Translations under genes and position numbers: made by a program
In this document: in pieces, positions 53,157 through 63,990 of the stretch
Numbering within the stretch: position 1 is the first letter of the stretch
Layout of the letters: each line of letters starts with the position of its first letter
Assembly (NCBI RefSeq): GCF_014643375.1
Contig: NZ_BMJJ01000001.1
Span: forward strand, 124,001-188,000
Length of the DNA: 64,000 nt
Reading direction: 5' to 3'
From: Aureimonas glaciei
Lineage (GTDB): Bacteria; Pseudomonadota; Alphaproteobacteria; Rhizobiales; Rhizobiaceae
The notes under the pieces: model-generated
The model's input: the letters and a program-made list of their open reading frames with translations, nothing else
The model's database searches: none
Told to the model about the DNA's origin: nothing

Positions 53157-53941
53157 CCTGCCGCTCCGCGCGAAGCAGCGGGCGGCTTCCCCGGGAGCGC
53201 CTCGGTCGCGGGCGCCCCGGTAACTCTCGCCTGGCTGCCTGGCGTCGTGTCTCCTGGCGCGCCCTCTCTTAGCGAACCGGTCACGGCACCCTCTGCCCCG
53301 GTGTCCTGCGCATCGAGATCGACGATCGCGCCGCCGGCCGCCTCGGCGTCGGCCCGGTCGTGGGTGACGAGGATGGCAGGGATGGCGCGCTCGCGCACGA
53401 GGTCGAAGACGAGGCCGCGAACGCTCTGGCGCAGCGCCGTGTCGAGCCGGGAGAAGGCTTCGTCGAGGAGGAGCGCCTGCGGCTCGGCCAGCAGCGTGCG
53501 GGCCAGCGCCACCCGCGCCGCCTGGCCGCCGGAGAGGGTCGCCGGGTCGCGCGCAAACAGGCCGGCGAGGCCGACCTTGGCGAGCATGGCTTCCGCCGCC
53601 GCCCGGCGCGCCGCGCGCCCGGCGACGGAGGGGACGAGGCCGAAGAGAAGGTTTTCGCCGACGGAGAGATGCGGCAGCATCAGCGCGTCCTGGAACAGCA
53701 GGCCCACGCGTCGCTCCTCGGGCCGGGCATTCGTGATGTCGCGGTCGTTGAGCAGGACCCTTCCGGTTGCCGTGAAGGCCGGGTCGAGGAAGCCGGCGAT
53801 GGCGTCGAACAGCGTCGACTTGCCCGAGCCCGAGGCACCCATCACCGACAGGATTTCGCCCGGCGCGATCGGACGGTCGAGCGCGAGCAGGCGGCGGCCG
53901 GCGAGCGACAGGCGAAAATTTTCCAGGACGAGACCCATCAT
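53153..53941 (-). CDS. ynjD: YnjD-like ABC transporter ATP-binding protein
   Basis: A 262-residue ATPase: Walker A GASGSGKSTLFDAIAG, Q-loop VGLLFQDALMLPHLSVG, signature ATLSGGQAARVALARTLL, Walker B ALLLDEAFSRLD and the switch histidine in ILVTHDRADAEAAGG. It starts at the ATGA overlap with the permease stop. After the core it has about 45 extra residues (Thr/Gly/Ala-rich) not needed in E. coli YnjD (about 217 residues). It powers the YnjC permease. Sometimes annotated as thiamine import, but the substrate of YnjBCD is not settled. Confidence 0.88.
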   Translation of the reverse strand: MMGLVLENFRLSLAGRRLLALDRPIAPGEILSVMGASGSGKSTLFDAIAGFLDPAFTATGRVLLNDRDITNARPEERRVGLLFQDALMLPHLSVGENLLFGLVPSVAGRAARRAAAEAMLAKVGLAGLFARDPATLSGGQAARVALARTLLAEPQALLLDEAFSRLDTALRQSVRGLVFDLVRERAIPAILVTHDRADAEAAGGAIVDLDAQDTGAEGAVTGSLREGAPGDTTPGSQARVTGAPATEALPGKPPAASRGAAG

Positions 53942-55623
53942 GCCCTCATGCCGCGCCGGCCGCGGTGAAGCAAGGCGGGCAGCAGGCTGGCGGTGAGGAA
54001 GACGAAAGCGGGCAGCAGCGTCTGCAGGAGGGCGGCGACGCCGATGACGCGGCGGTTGCCGCCGGACGCCAGCGCCACCGCCTCGGTGGTGATGGTCGGC
54101 AGGCGGCCGGCGCCGATCAAGAGCGTCGGGAGATACTGGCCGGCGGAGACGGCGAAGCCAATGGCGAGGGCCGTCAGGACGGGCGCGGCGAGGAGCGGCA
54201 GGCGCAGGCGCCAGAAGGCGGTGCGGCGCGACCTTCCGAGGCTCGCCGCCATCCGGTCGTAGCGCGGGTCGAGGGCGAACCAGGGCGCCGCCAGCGCCAG
54301 CGCGACATAGGGCGCGACGAAGACGAGGTGGACGGCGACGAGAAGCCCGGTCGAGGGCGTGAGGCCGGCGGCGAGCACCAGGATCTGCAGGCCGAAGACG
54401 AAGGCAACCTGCGGCACGATCAGCGGCAGGTAGATCAGCGCCGCGACGCCCGGCGACAGCCGCGCCGGCCCGGCGCCGCGGTGCGCCTTCCGGCGCTGCT
54501 CCAGCATGGCGATGACGAGGACGAGGGCGACGAGGCCCGACCCGAAGCCGACGATCGCCGTCCGTGCCAGCGGCTCGGCGAGGGACGGCAGGCTGTCCTG
54601 CCAGCTGCGCAGCGTCAGCGTCGGCGGCCAGAGGTCCGGAAACGTCCAGAGCCCGGCGACCGACCAGAGCACGAGGAGGAGGAGGCCGAACCCGGTGGCC
54701 GCAAAGGCGAGCGCCACCGGCAGCGCGGCGGCGCGGCGCAGCAGGCGGTCGCGGCGGTAGCGTCCGCCGCGCGCGGCCATGATCCGGCAGGCGAAGGCCC
54801 CGAAGCGTTCGACCGCCAGCCAGAGGCCGAGGACGGCGAGCGTCAGCCCGAGCTGCAGTAGCGCCCCGGCGGCGGCCTGGAAGCGCAAGGAGAGGTCCGG
54901 ATCGCCCATCCAGCCGACGAGGCGCACGGCGAGCGGCGCCGGCGTCATCGGTCCGAGAACCAGCGCGACGTCGATCACGGACGAGGCGAAGGCGGCGACC
55001 GCCAGCACCGGCAGGCGGATCTGGCGGTAGACCGCGGGCCAGACCGCCAGCGTGAAGCCCGCCATTCGCCCGTAGCCGAGCGCGCGCGCGAGCTTCAGCC
55101 GCCGCTCGGGATCGGCCTGCGGCAGCGCGGCGATGACGACGAGGAGGAGGAAGGGCAGTTCCTTGACGATCAGCCCGGCCATCATCGCGAGGCCCGAGGG
55201 ATCGCCGACGATGAGGAGATCGGGTGGCGCCGTCAGGCCGAGCGGGACGGCGACGAGCCGGAAGAGAAGGCCCGAGGGCGCGATCAGGAAGGCGAGACCG
55301 AAGGCCGCGGCCGCATGCGGCACGCCGAGCAGCGGCCCGAGCCCCCGCCGCGCCAGGCGAAAGCCGCGCGTGCCGGCAAAGGCCGCGGTGAACAGAAGCG
55401 TCGCGCCGACCGAGACGAACGTCGTCAAAAAGCCGGCGGCGAGGCTGAGGAGCGCGGAGGCGCCAAGGCCCGGCTCGGCGAACAGGTCCCGGAACGGCTG
55501 CAGCGAGAATGCCGTTCCGCCCAGCGCCGGCAGATAGCCGAAGGCCGGCAGGACGACGCCGAGAAGACCGACGACGACCGGCGCGGCGAGGAGCAGCGCC
55601 AGCGGATGCGGCCAGCGGTTCAT
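53938..55623 (-). CDS. ynjC: YnjC-like ABC transporter permease (two fused domains)
   Basis: A 561-residue protein with about 12 helices and two BPD_transp_1 domains, each with its ATPase-contact loop (KLARALGYGRMAGFTLAVWP in the first; RYDRMAASLGRSRRTAFWRL in the second). Such fused permeases occur in the ThiP/FbpB/YnjC group; the neighbouring YnjB-type binding protein decides for YnjC. The ATG at 55621-55623 gives the normal N-terminus (MNRWPHPLALLLAAPVVVG). Upstream lies a repeat pair and a small regulator gene that separate it from ynjB, so its expression may depend on read-through or its own promoter. Confidence 0.88.
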   Translation of the reverse strand: MNRWPHPLALLLAAPVVVGLLGVVLPAFGYLPALGGTAFSLQPFRDLFAEPGLGASALLSLAAGFLTTFVSVGATLLFTAAFAGTRGFRLARRGLGPLLGVPHAAAAFGLAFLIAPSGLLFRLVAVPLGLTAPPDLLIVGDPSGLAMMAGLIVKELPFLLLVVIAALPQADPERRLKLARALGYGRMAGFTLAVWPAVYRQIRLPVLAVAAFASSVIDVALVLGPMTPAPLAVRLVGWMGDPDLSLRFQAAAGALLQLGLTLAVLGLWLAVERFGAFACRIMAARGGRYRRDRLLRRAAALPVALAFAATGFGLLLLVLWSVAGLWTFPDLWPPTLTLRSWQDSLPSLAEPLARTAIVGFGSGLVALVLVIAMLEQRRKAHRGAGPARLSPGVAALIYLPLIVPQVAFVFGLQILVLAAGLTPSTGLLVAVHLVFVAPYVALALAAPWFALDPRYDRMAASLGRSRRTAFWRLRLPLLAAPVLTALAIGFAVSAGQYLPTLLIGAGRLPTITTEAVALASGGNRRVIGVAALLQTLLPAFVFLTASLLPALLHRGRRGMRA

Positions 55624-55696
55624 ATGGGGAAACCTGCATGCAGACGGGGGGCAGGCCAGCAGGCTCCCCGGTCGTGCGACCCGCAGCCCCCGGAGA

Positions 55697-55878
55697 TAGT
55701 CATGCTCGGGCTTGACCCGAGCACCCATGCCGAGAACGGCTGCAGGTCCAGCCGGCCAAAGGACCATCTCGATGCGTTACAGGGCCTTGTCGAACTCTCG
55801 GCACCGAGACGGTCGTCTCCGTTGCAGCCCGGTCGGCCCTCTTGGCATGGGTTCTCGGGTCAAGCCCGAGAATGACTA
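55697..55878. repeat. Palindromic element family D, inverted pair 5
   Basis: Copy D9 (55697-55734, forward; stem GCTCGGGC-TTGA-CCCGAGC, showing a compensated pair change) and copy D10 (55844-55878, inverted) are 109 nt apart. They fill the 296-nt gap 55624-55919 between the antitoxin-like gene and ynjC; no gene seen between them. Confidence 0.85.
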
Positions 55879-55919
55879 ACCGGATAGGTTCGCTCGCGAG
55901 GTGCAGCGGTTCCACCCGC

Positions 55920-56261
55920 TCATGCGGCATGCAGATGGAAATCGACATGAATGCCCTCGTACGGGAAGACGATGCGGCCGTCTTCTTCGCGATCCAGAAT
56001 GCCCTGCGACAGGAGAGCCGTGACGTCGGCGTGGACCGCTTTCACGTCGCGGCCGACGCCCCGCGCGAGGGCGCGGATCAACATCGGCCCGGCACCCGTC
56101 ATGGTCTTCAGGAGCGCCCAGCGCTTGGCGGTCAGAACCTGCCAAATCAGATCGGGAGAGGCGAAAGAGATGTGAGCCCCCTGCTTTTCTCCGTTCATGG
56201 CGTCGGCGAAGCGGCGACTGACGGCATCACGCGATGCCACCGAGAGTGTCACCATGGTCAT
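55920..56261 (-). CDS. Winged-helix predicted transcriptional regulator (COG4190/HVO_A0114 type), orphan antitoxin-like
   Basis: A 113-residue protein. The core reads HISFASPDLIWQVLTAKRWA, LLKTMTGAGPMLIRALARGV, GRDVKAVHADVTALLSQGIL and then EDGRIVFPYEGIHVDFHL, the helix-turn-helix plus wing of this family. The start at 56261 (MTMVTLSV) is preferred because GGAGG lies five bases upstream; an ATG four codons earlier overlaps that site. Relatives are often encoded beside a short DUF6516-type partner and have been regarded as antitoxins; no partner is present here. It sits 42 nt after ynjB and before a palindromic repeat pair and ynjC, so it interrupts the ynjBCD transporter operon. Confidence 0.78.
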   Translation of the reverse strand: MTMVTLSVASRDAVSRRFADAMNGEKQGAHISFASPDLIWQVLTAKRWALLKTMTGAGPMLIRALARGVGRDVKAVHADVTALLSQGILDREEDGRIVFPYEGIHVDFHLHAA

Positions 56262-56303
56262 TGTCGCCTCCATTCATCCACTGCGGCCCAGAAGGGGCGG
56301 CGC

Positions 56304-57524
56304 CTACGACCCATACCGCTTCAGCCATTCCGCCTCGATCCGCACCATCCAGCTCGGATGCGGCTCGGGCAGGACGGGCCCCAGCGCCTCCGGGGCGAGG
56401 GTCGCGACGCCACGGTCGATGGCGGCGAAGGCGGCGCGATCCTCTGGGGAAAGCTTGTCCATGGCCAGCACGGTCGGGTCGCCCCAGAACGCGGGGTCCT
56501 CCTTGCGGGCCTGCGCCTCGGGCGAGAGGAGGAAATTGGCGACGACCTTCGCCCCGGCCTTGGCGCTCGAATTGAAGGGGATGGCGACGAAATGCGTGTT
56601 GCCGAGCGTGCCCTTGGCGAAGGTGAAGGAGCGCACCGTGTCCGGCAGTTCGCCGGCGGCGATGGCGCTCGAGGCCTCGGCCGGGTTGAAGGCGAAGACG
56701 ATGCCGAGCTCGCCATCGGCGAGCAGCTGCTTCATCGACGGATAGTTTTGCGGAAAGGCCCGGCCCTGCCGCCACATCACCGGCGTGAGTTCGTCGAGAT
56801 AGGCAAACAGCGGCGCGGCGACGGCGGCGAAGGATGCCTCCTCGACCGGCTTCTGCAGCACGGCCGGGTCGGCGGCGGTTTCCGCCAGCACCTGTTTCAG
56901 GAAGGTCGAGCCGATGAAATCGGGCGGCGCGGGATAGGAGAATTTTCCGGGATGGGCCTTGGCCCAGGTCAGAAGCTCCGCGGCGGATTTTGGCATGGCG
57001 TCAACGGGGCCGGTGCGGGCGGTGTCGGCGAAGAAGACGAGCTTGGCCATGCCCCAGGGCGATTCCTGGCCGTCGGTCGGGAGGGTGAAGTCGACGCTGA
57101 CCGTCGGCTTGTTCACCGTGTCGACATAGGCCCAGTTCGGCAGCCCGGTGGCAAAGCCCGGGGCGAGCAGATCCTGGCTCTTCATCGCGGCAAAGTTCTC
57201 GCCGTTGATCCAGATCAGGTCGATGGCGCCGTCCTTGGTCTTGCCGGCCGCCTTCTCCGCCACGACGGTCGCGACGGCGGTGGCCGTATCCTCGAGCTTC
57301 ACGTGCTCGAGCGTCACGCCGTGCTCGGCCTCGATCCGGTCGGCAGCCCATTCGAGATAGCGGTTGATCGCCTCCGAGCCGCCCCAGGCGTTGAAATAGA
57401 CGGTCTGGCCCCGTGCTTCGGCGAGCGTCGCCGGCCAGTCCTCGGCCCGGGCCGAAGCGCCGGCAGGCCACTGGACGAGCAGAGCTAGGCCGAGCGCGCT
57501 GGCGAAGCTGACGAAATTTCTCAT
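56304..57524 (-). CDS. ynjB: YnjB-like ABC transporter periplasmic binding protein
   Basis: A 406-residue secreted protein with a signal peptide (about residues 1-27, before AEDWPATL). It follows E. coli YnjB closely by memory: EARGQTVYFNAWGGSEAINR at the N-terminus of the mature protein, IDLIWINGENFAAMKSQDLL, LPNWAYVDT, QESPWGMAKLVFFAD, FSYPAPPDFIGSTFLKQVL and VVANFLLSPEAQARKEDPAFWGDP, ending EAEWLKRYGS. The ATG at 57522-57524 has GGGGTGA upstream. It delivers an unknown solute to YnjCD. The 680-nt stretch to ynjC holds an unrelated regulator and repeats. Divergent from an SDR gene. Confidence 0.9.
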   Translation of the reverse strand: MRNFVSFASALGLALLVQWPAGASARAEDWPATLAEARGQTVYFNAWGGSEAINRYLEWAADRIEAEHGVTLEHVKLEDTATAVATVVAEKAAGKTKDGAIDLIWINGENFAAMKSQDLLAPGFATGLPNWAYVDTVNKPTVSVDFTLPTDGQESPWGMAKLVFFADTARTGPVDAMPKSAAELLTWAKAHPGKFSYPAPPDFIGSTFLKQVLAETAADPAVLQKPVEEASFAAVAAPLFAYLDELTPVMWRQGRAFPQNYPSMKQLLADGELGIVFAFNPAEASSAIAAGELPDTVRSFTFAKGTLGNTHFVAIPFNSSAKAGAKVVANFLLSPEAQARKEDPAFWGDPTVLAMDKLSPEDRAAFAAIDRGVATLAPEALGPVLPEPHPSWMVRIEAEWLKRYGS

Positions 57525-57719
57525 ATATTCACCCCGAGCCTTCCCCGACGCCTGCCCCTTACGCAAATCGACCGCGACAAGGGCTTCGGGAAGTCCTAAA
57601 TGTGCCGACAATGGCGACGAAGGCAACGGCCTGAGACGCCGCGAACCGCGCGATGACCGCACCGTGATGGACGGGCGGCAGAAGGCGGCCGTCGAATCCG
57701 CGACAGACGAGGACACACC

Positions 57720-58478
57720 ATGCCCAGCGACGCCGCCACAGATTCCCGCAAGGCCCTCGTCCTCACCGGCGCCTCGCGCGGCATCGGTCATGCGACGGTG
57801 AAGCGTTTTTCGCGCGAGGGATGGCGGGTGATCACCTGCTCGCGCCAGCCCTTTGCCGAGGACTGCCCCTGGCCGGCCGGTCCCGAGGACCACATCCAGG
57901 TCGACCTCTCCGATCCCGAGGATGTCGGCTTTGCCATTTCCGAGATCCGCCGGCGGCTCGAGGCCAACGGCTCCAGCCTGCACGCCCTCGTCAACAATGC
58001 CGCGATCTCGCCGAAGGGCGAGAGCGGCTCGCGGCTGGATTCCATCCGCACGCCCATGCACATGTGGCGCGACGTCTTCCAGGTGAATTTCTTCGCGCCG
58101 ATCATGCTGGCGCGCGGCCTGTTCAAGGAGCTGTCGAAGGCGCAGGGGTCGATCGTCTCGGTCACCTCGATCGCCGGCGGCCGCGTGCATCCCTTCGCCG
58201 GCACGGCCTATGCCACATCGAAGGCGGCGCTCGCCTCGCTGACGCGCGAGATGGCGGCCGATTTCGGCCCGGCCGGCATCCGGGTCAACGCCATCGCGCC
58301 GGGCGAGATCGACACGGCGATCCTGTCGCCGGGCACGGAGAAGCTGATCGAGAACATTCCGCTGCGCCGCCTCGGCCAGACTTCGGAAGTCGCCGACATC
58401 ATCTATTTCCTCTGCTCGAACCAGGCGAGCTACGTCACCGGCGGCGAGATCCACATCAATGGCGGCCAGCACGTCTGA
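57720..58478 (+). CDS. Short-chain dehydrogenase/reductase
   Basis: A 252-residue classical SDR: LVLTGASRGIGHATVKRFSR for cofactor, DLSDPEDV, ALVNNAAISPKGE, catalytic Ser in IVSVTSIAGGRVHPFA, YxxxK in AYATSKAALASLTREMAADF, and RVNAIAPGEIDT. It ends with the standard ASYVTGGEIHINGGQHV. The insertion SGSRLDSIRTPMHMWRDVFQ between NNA and the Ser strand is slightly longer than average. Divergent from ynjB. Substrate unknown. Confidence 0.92.
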   Translation: MPSDAATDSRKALVLTGASRGIGHATVKRFSREGWRVITCSRQPFAEDCPWPAGPEDHIQVDLSDPEDVGFAISEIRRRLEANGSSLHALVNNAAISPKGESGSRLDSIRTPMHMWRDVFQVNFFAPIMLARGLFKELSKAQGSIVSVTSIAGGRVHPFAGTAYATSKAALASLTREMAADFGPAGIRVNAIAPGEIDTAILSPGTEKLIENIPLRRLGQTSEVADIIYFLCSNQASYVTGGEIHINGGQHV

Positions 58479-58621
58479 GGGACGGGCTGCCGAAGCCGGC
58501 CCGCTGGGCCGCCGAGCCGGGCTGCAGGGTCAGGTCACGAGCGCGGACCGAGATCGGGGGACGCGGCACGAGCCCCCGTCGCGCGGGAAACGCGGCTGAC
58601 CGGACCGGCAGGGCGCAGCGT

Positions 58622-59221
58622 TCAGAAGCGGTGGCGTCCCAGGGTCCGGGAAAACTCCAGCAGCCGCTCGACCAGGATGTCGAGCGCCATGCTCGCGGCC
58701 TCGTCGGTGATCCTGTCGCGGTCGTCGAGACCCTTCGCGGCATCGGCGAGCGTCACCTGCGGCGTCAGCACCTCGGCCCCGAGCGCCTGGCAGGTGCCGC
58801 GCAGCGCGGCGAGACCCCTGAGGCCGCCGAGCGGCGAGCGTGAGGCCGAGGCGAGGCCGACGACGAGGCGGGCGAAGGGCTGCAGCGGCCGTCCCCGCAC
58901 CTTGCGCACCTGGCTCGTCCAGGCGAGGGCGTTCATCAGGAGCGGCGCGGCCGCGCCGTTGACCTCGGGCGCGACCAGGAGCAGCCCGTCCTGCTCGGCC
59001 AGTCGTTCGGCGAGGAGCAGCGCGTTTGGCGGAAAGTTTTCGGGCTCGGCGCCGTCAGCGTCATAGGGCGGCAGGGCGTAGGCCTCGAGGTCGATCAGCG
59101 TCACCGTGGCGTGGGTGAGGGCGAGCCGCCTGGCGGCTTCCGCGGCAAGGCGCCGGTTCGGCGAGCCGAGACGGGCCGAGCCGGGCAGGACGAGGATATG
59201 CGGCCCTGCGGCGCCGCTCAT
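58622..59221 (-). CDS. NADPH-dependent FMN reductase (flavodoxin-like)
   Basis: A 199-residue flavodoxin-fold protein: ILVLPGSARLGSPNRRLAAE for the flavin phosphate, YALPPYDADGAEPENFPPNA, and LVAPEVNGAAAPLLMNALAW (the PEYNG-like block). These enzymes reduce FMN, quinones or azo/chromate compounds with NAD(P)H. Its ATG overlaps the stop of the upstream methyltransferase gene (ATGA at 59218-59221), so it is the third gene of a coupled group. Confidence 0.88.
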   Translation of the reverse strand: MSGAAGPHILVLPGSARLGSPNRRLAAEAARRLALTHATVTLIDLEAYALPPYDADGAEPENFPPNALLLAERLAEQDGLLLVAPEVNGAAAPLLMNALAWTSQVRKVRGRPLQPFARLVVGLASASRSPLGGLRGLAALRGTCQALGAEVLTPQVTLADAAKGLDDRDRITDEAASMALDILVERLLEFSRTLGRHRF

Positions 59222-59829
59222 GCCGCCGCGTCCGTCTCGTCCGGGGAATAGACCCAGACCCTGGCCGGCGGAATATTGTCCCAGACGACACTCGAAGAGG
59301 AGACGGTGAAGACGCCGGGCAGCGGCTTGATCGGCGCGGTCACGAGATAGGAGAGCTGGGTGACGTTGCCGCCGGGCCGCAGGCGCGCGAAATAGTCCCG
59401 CATCAGAGCCTGCCGCTTCGGCTGATTGAAGCCGACGATGGGGATGGCCAGAAGGATCGCCGCGAACTTTTCGTCGCGCCGCTCGCCCAGCGTCCCGTCG
59501 AGGTCGAAGCCGTCGCCGTGGATGACGTTGACGCCGGGAAAGCGCTGCTTCAGCGTCCGGGCGAAATCGCCGTCATACTCGATCGAGGTGATCCGCTCGG
59601 GCGCGACGCCCTTGTCGAGCAAGGCCTGAGTGACGACGCCCAGACCGGGGCCGAGCTCGAGGATCGGCCCGTCGATCTCGGTGGTGGCGTGCCGCACCAT
59701 CATGGCGCAATAGCTCGGCGAGGAGGGCGCGATCGCCCCCATCTGGCCGGGATGGCGCACCCAGCTGGCGAGGAAGCGGGCCCAGTCGCCGCTGCGCTTG
59801 CCCTGTATCTCCTTGGCGCTCTGCGTCAC
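59218..59829 (-). CDS. PmtA-like class I SAM-dependent methyltransferase, copy 2
   Basis: A 203-residue cytosolic/peripheral enzyme. The N-terminal helix RFLASWVRHPGQMGAIAPSS is the membrane-binding, family-specific start of phospholipid N-methyltransferases. SAM motif I is ILELGPGLGVVTQALLDKG, followed by ITSIEYDGDFARTLK and VIHGDGFDL; AAILLAIPIVGFNQPKRQAL is the family substrate block, and NVTQLSYLVTAPIKPLPGV occurs near the end. It resembles the downstream-partner paralogue at 59861-60472 throughout, so the two arose by duplication. PmtA makes phosphatidylcholine from phosphatidylethanolamine; which of the two paralogues does that, and whether the other has another lipid as substrate, is not visible. 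ATGA-coupled to the FMN reductase. Confidence 0.85.
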   Translation of the reverse strand: MTQSAKEIQGKRSGDWARFLASWVRHPGQMGAIAPSSPSYCAMMVRHATTEIDGPILELGPGLGVVTQALLDKGVAPERITSIEYDGDFARTLKQRFPGVNVIHGDGFDLDGTLGERRDEKFAAILLAIPIVGFNQPKRQALMRDYFARLRPGGNVTQLSYLVTAPIKPLPGVFTVSSSSVVWDNIPPARVWVYSPDETDAAA

Positions 59830-59860
59830 GTCGCCGTTCCTCCTTTTTGATGCCCCCGCG

Positions 59861-60472
59861 TCAGCCGCGACGATAGACGAGCACGCGCGCCGGCGGCAGG
59901 TTGAGTTTCACCCAGGGACTGATTTCCACCGAGGCGCCCACCTTTTCCGGCTTCACCGGCACGGTCAGCGCATAGGAGAACTGGATGAAGGGGTGGCCGG
60001 GTTCCATCCGGGCAAGCGATCCGCCGATCACCTGCTCGCGCAGGGCATCGGGCTTGGTGAACAGCGGCAGGCTGGAGACGGTGGCGGCCACGGCGCGCCC
60101 GCCGAGGGCCGCGTCGAGGTCGCCGTTCGGCGCATAGGCGTCGCCGCGGACGATCCGGGCAAGGGGAAAGCGCGCGGCCAGGAGCTCGCAGAACTCCGGC
60201 GAATACTCGGCGAGGACGAGGCTCTCTTCCGGCACGCCGCGATCGATCAGGCACTGCGTGACGGCGCCGGTCCCCGGCCCGATCTCCAGCACCGCCATGC
60301 CCGCCTCCACCGCGCCGAGCGGCACATAGGCGGCCATCGCCCGCCCGAGCCCGCGCGAAGAGGGCGAGACGGCCCCCATCTGCAGCGGCCGCTTCAGCCA
60401 GCCGCGAAAGAAGCGGGCATCGTCGGCAGACCGGTTGCAGGGGTCCGAGGCACGCGGCTTGGAAACGGTCAT
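59861..60472 (-). CDS. PmtA-like class I SAM-dependent methyltransferase, copy 1
   Basis: A 203-residue paralogue of the next gene. RFFRGWLKRPLQMGAVSPSS is the family start; SAM motif I is VLEIGPGTGAVTQCLIDRG, then LVLAEYSPEFCELLA, VRGDAYAP, AATVSSLPLFTKPDAL and PFIQFSYALTVPVKPEKVG. Start at ATG 60470-60472. It precedes the second copy by 31 nt and follows dnaJ by 142 nt. The placement of a PmtA gene after dnaKJ is conserved in this order of bacteria, so this copy is the better candidate for phosphatidylethanolamine N-methyltransferase. Confidence 0.87.
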   Translation of the reverse strand: MTVSKPRASDPCNRSADDARFFRGWLKRPLQMGAVSPSSRGLGRAMAAYVPLGAVEAGMAVLEIGPGTGAVTQCLIDRGVPEESLVLAEYSPEFCELLAARFPLARIVRGDAYAPNGDLDAALGGRAVAATVSSLPLFTKPDALREQVIGGSLARMEPGHPFIQFSYALTVPVKPEKVGASVEISPWVKLNLPPARVLVYRRG

Positions 60473-60614
60473 GGCGGCTTTCGGCTCCGGGAGCGCAGGC
60501 CGCCGGATGGCGGTGCGGGAGGATGATGGTCCGTGTCCGTGACCATTTCGCGACGGTGCTTGCGCCCTCACGGCGCCCCGCCTTGGTGACGGCAGGGCGC
60601 CGAGCGAGGCAATC

Positions 60615-61766
60615 TCAGTCGCTGAGGCCCTCGAAGAAATCCTTCATCCGGGCGAAGAAGCCGGTCGACTGCGGCGAGTTGTCGGAGGACGAGGTCTTTT
60701 CGAATTCTTCGAGCAGTTCGCGCTGGCGCTTGTTGAGGTTCTGCGGCGTCTCGATCTGGACCTGGATGAACAGGTCGCCGGTCTGAGAGGAGCGCAGCAC
60801 CGTCATGCCCTTGCCGCGGACGCGGAACTGCGTGCCGCTCTGGGTTCCCTCCGGCACCTTCACGCGCGTCTTGGCACCGTCGAGCGTCGTCACCTCGAAA
60901 CTGCCGCCGAGCGCCGCCGCGGTCATCGACACCGGCACCGTGCAGTAGAGATCGGCGCCTTCGCGCTGGAACAGGTCGTGGCTGCGCACCGACAGGAAGA
61001 TGTAGAGATCGCCCGCCGGTCCGCCGCGCAGGCCCGCCTCGCCCTCGCCGGCGAGGCGAATGCGCGTGCCGTCCTCGATGCCGGCGGGAATGTTGACGGA
61101 GAGCTGCCGCTCTTCCGGCAGGCGGCCGTCGCCGCCGCACTTGCCGCAGGGGTCGGCGATGATCTGGCCGCGGCCCTGGCAGGTCGGGCAGGTGCGCTCA
61201 ATGGAGAAGAAGCCCTGCGCGGCGCGCACGCGACCGACGCCGCCGCAGGTCGGGCAGGCTTTCGGGGACGAGCCGGGCTTGGCGCCGGTGCCGGTGCACT
61301 CGTCGCACTGGATCGTCGTCGGCACCCCGATCTCGGCGGTCTTGCCGGCATAGGCCTCCTCGAGGCCGATCTCCATGTTGTAGCGCAGGTCCGAGCCGCG
61401 CTCGCGGCCGTTGCCGCCCGCGCCGGCGCCGCCGCGGCCGCGCCGCTGGCCCATCATCTCGCCGAAAATGTCGTCGAAGACGTCGGCCATGGACGAACCG
61501 AAATCGCCGCGGAAACCGCCGCCGCCGCCACCGGGGCCGCCATTCTGGAAGGCGGCATGGCCGTAGCGGTCGTAGGCGGCGCGCTTCTGAGGATCCTTCA
61601 GGACCTCATAGGCCTCGCCGAGCTCCTTGAACTTCGCTTCCGCCGCGGCGTCGCCGGGATTCTTGTCGGGGTGGAACTGCATGGCGAGCTTGCGGAAGGC
61701 GGTCTTCAGCATCTTGTCGTCACACGTCTTGGTGACGCCGAGCATCTCGTAATAGTCGACTTTCAT
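60615..61766 (-). CDS. dnaJ: DnaJ, Hsp40 co-chaperone (type I)
   Basis: A 383-residue type I J-protein. The J domain (1-70) has the HPD motif at residues 32-34 ([11 protein letters not shown]). A Gly-rich linker follows, then the zinc domain with four CxxCxGxG-type repeats ([32 protein letters not shown]), then the two C-terminal substrate domains and a dimerisation end. It delivers clients to DnaK and triggers ATP hydrolysis. ATG at 61764-61766. A terminator separates it from dnaK, so it may have its own promoter in the 300-nt gap. Confidence 0.97.
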   Translation of the reverse strand: MKVDYYEMLGVTKTCDDKMLKTAFRKLAMQFHPDKNPGDAAAEAKFKELGEAYEVLKDPQKRAAYDRYGHAAFQNGGPGGGGGGFRGDFGSSMADVFDDIFGEMMGQRRGRGGAGAGGNGRERGSDLRYNMEIGLEEAYAGKTAEIGVPTTIQCDECTGTGAKPGSSPKACPTCGGVGRVRAAQGFFSIERTCPTCQGRGQIIADPCGKCGGDGRLPEERQLSVNIPAGIEDGTRIRLAGEGEAGLRGGPAGDLYIFLSVRSHDLFQREGADLYCTVPVSMTAAALGGSFEVTTLDGAKTRVKVPEGTQSGTQFRVRGKGMTVLRSSQTGDLFIQVQIETPQNLNKRQRELLEEFEKTSSSDNSPQSTGFFARMKDFFEGLSD

Positions 61767-62015
61767 CGAGACGGGTCCATCGCTTGTCGTGAGTTCGGGG
61801 CAGCGCCGGCACGCGCGGATGCGGTGCTGTCCTCGTCCCGCATGTGGGGGCGTTGACGGGGCGTTACCATAGGAAAAGCCGCCAGGGAAAGCCGGAGCGC
61901 GCAAGTGGGCGGCCCCGGATGCCGGTCGCAGCCTTGATCAGCCGTGCCAGGCCGCCTGCGCCCGCGCTGGCGGACAGGCCGCCGCTATGCCGCAACCGGG
62001 TCCGGCGGCCGACAT

Positions 62016-62046
62016 GAAAAAGCCCCGGCGACGGTCGCCGGGGCTT
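62016..62046 (-). terminator. Intrinsic terminator after dnaK
   Basis: On the minus strand the stem AAGCCCCGGCGAC / GTCGCCGGGGCTT (13 bp, tight loop) is followed by TTTT. It lies 22 nt after the dnaK stop, which would limit read-through into dnaJ. Confidence 0.85.
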
Positions 62047-62067
62047 CGAGAGTGGCCGCTTGAGCGA

Positions 62068-63990
<1,923 letters not shown>

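Noticed and set aside
51441-53996. 851-codon plus-strand open frame opposite hrpB and ynjD
   Set aside because: Antisense shadow; the opposite strand encodes complete HrpB and ABC ATPase motifs.
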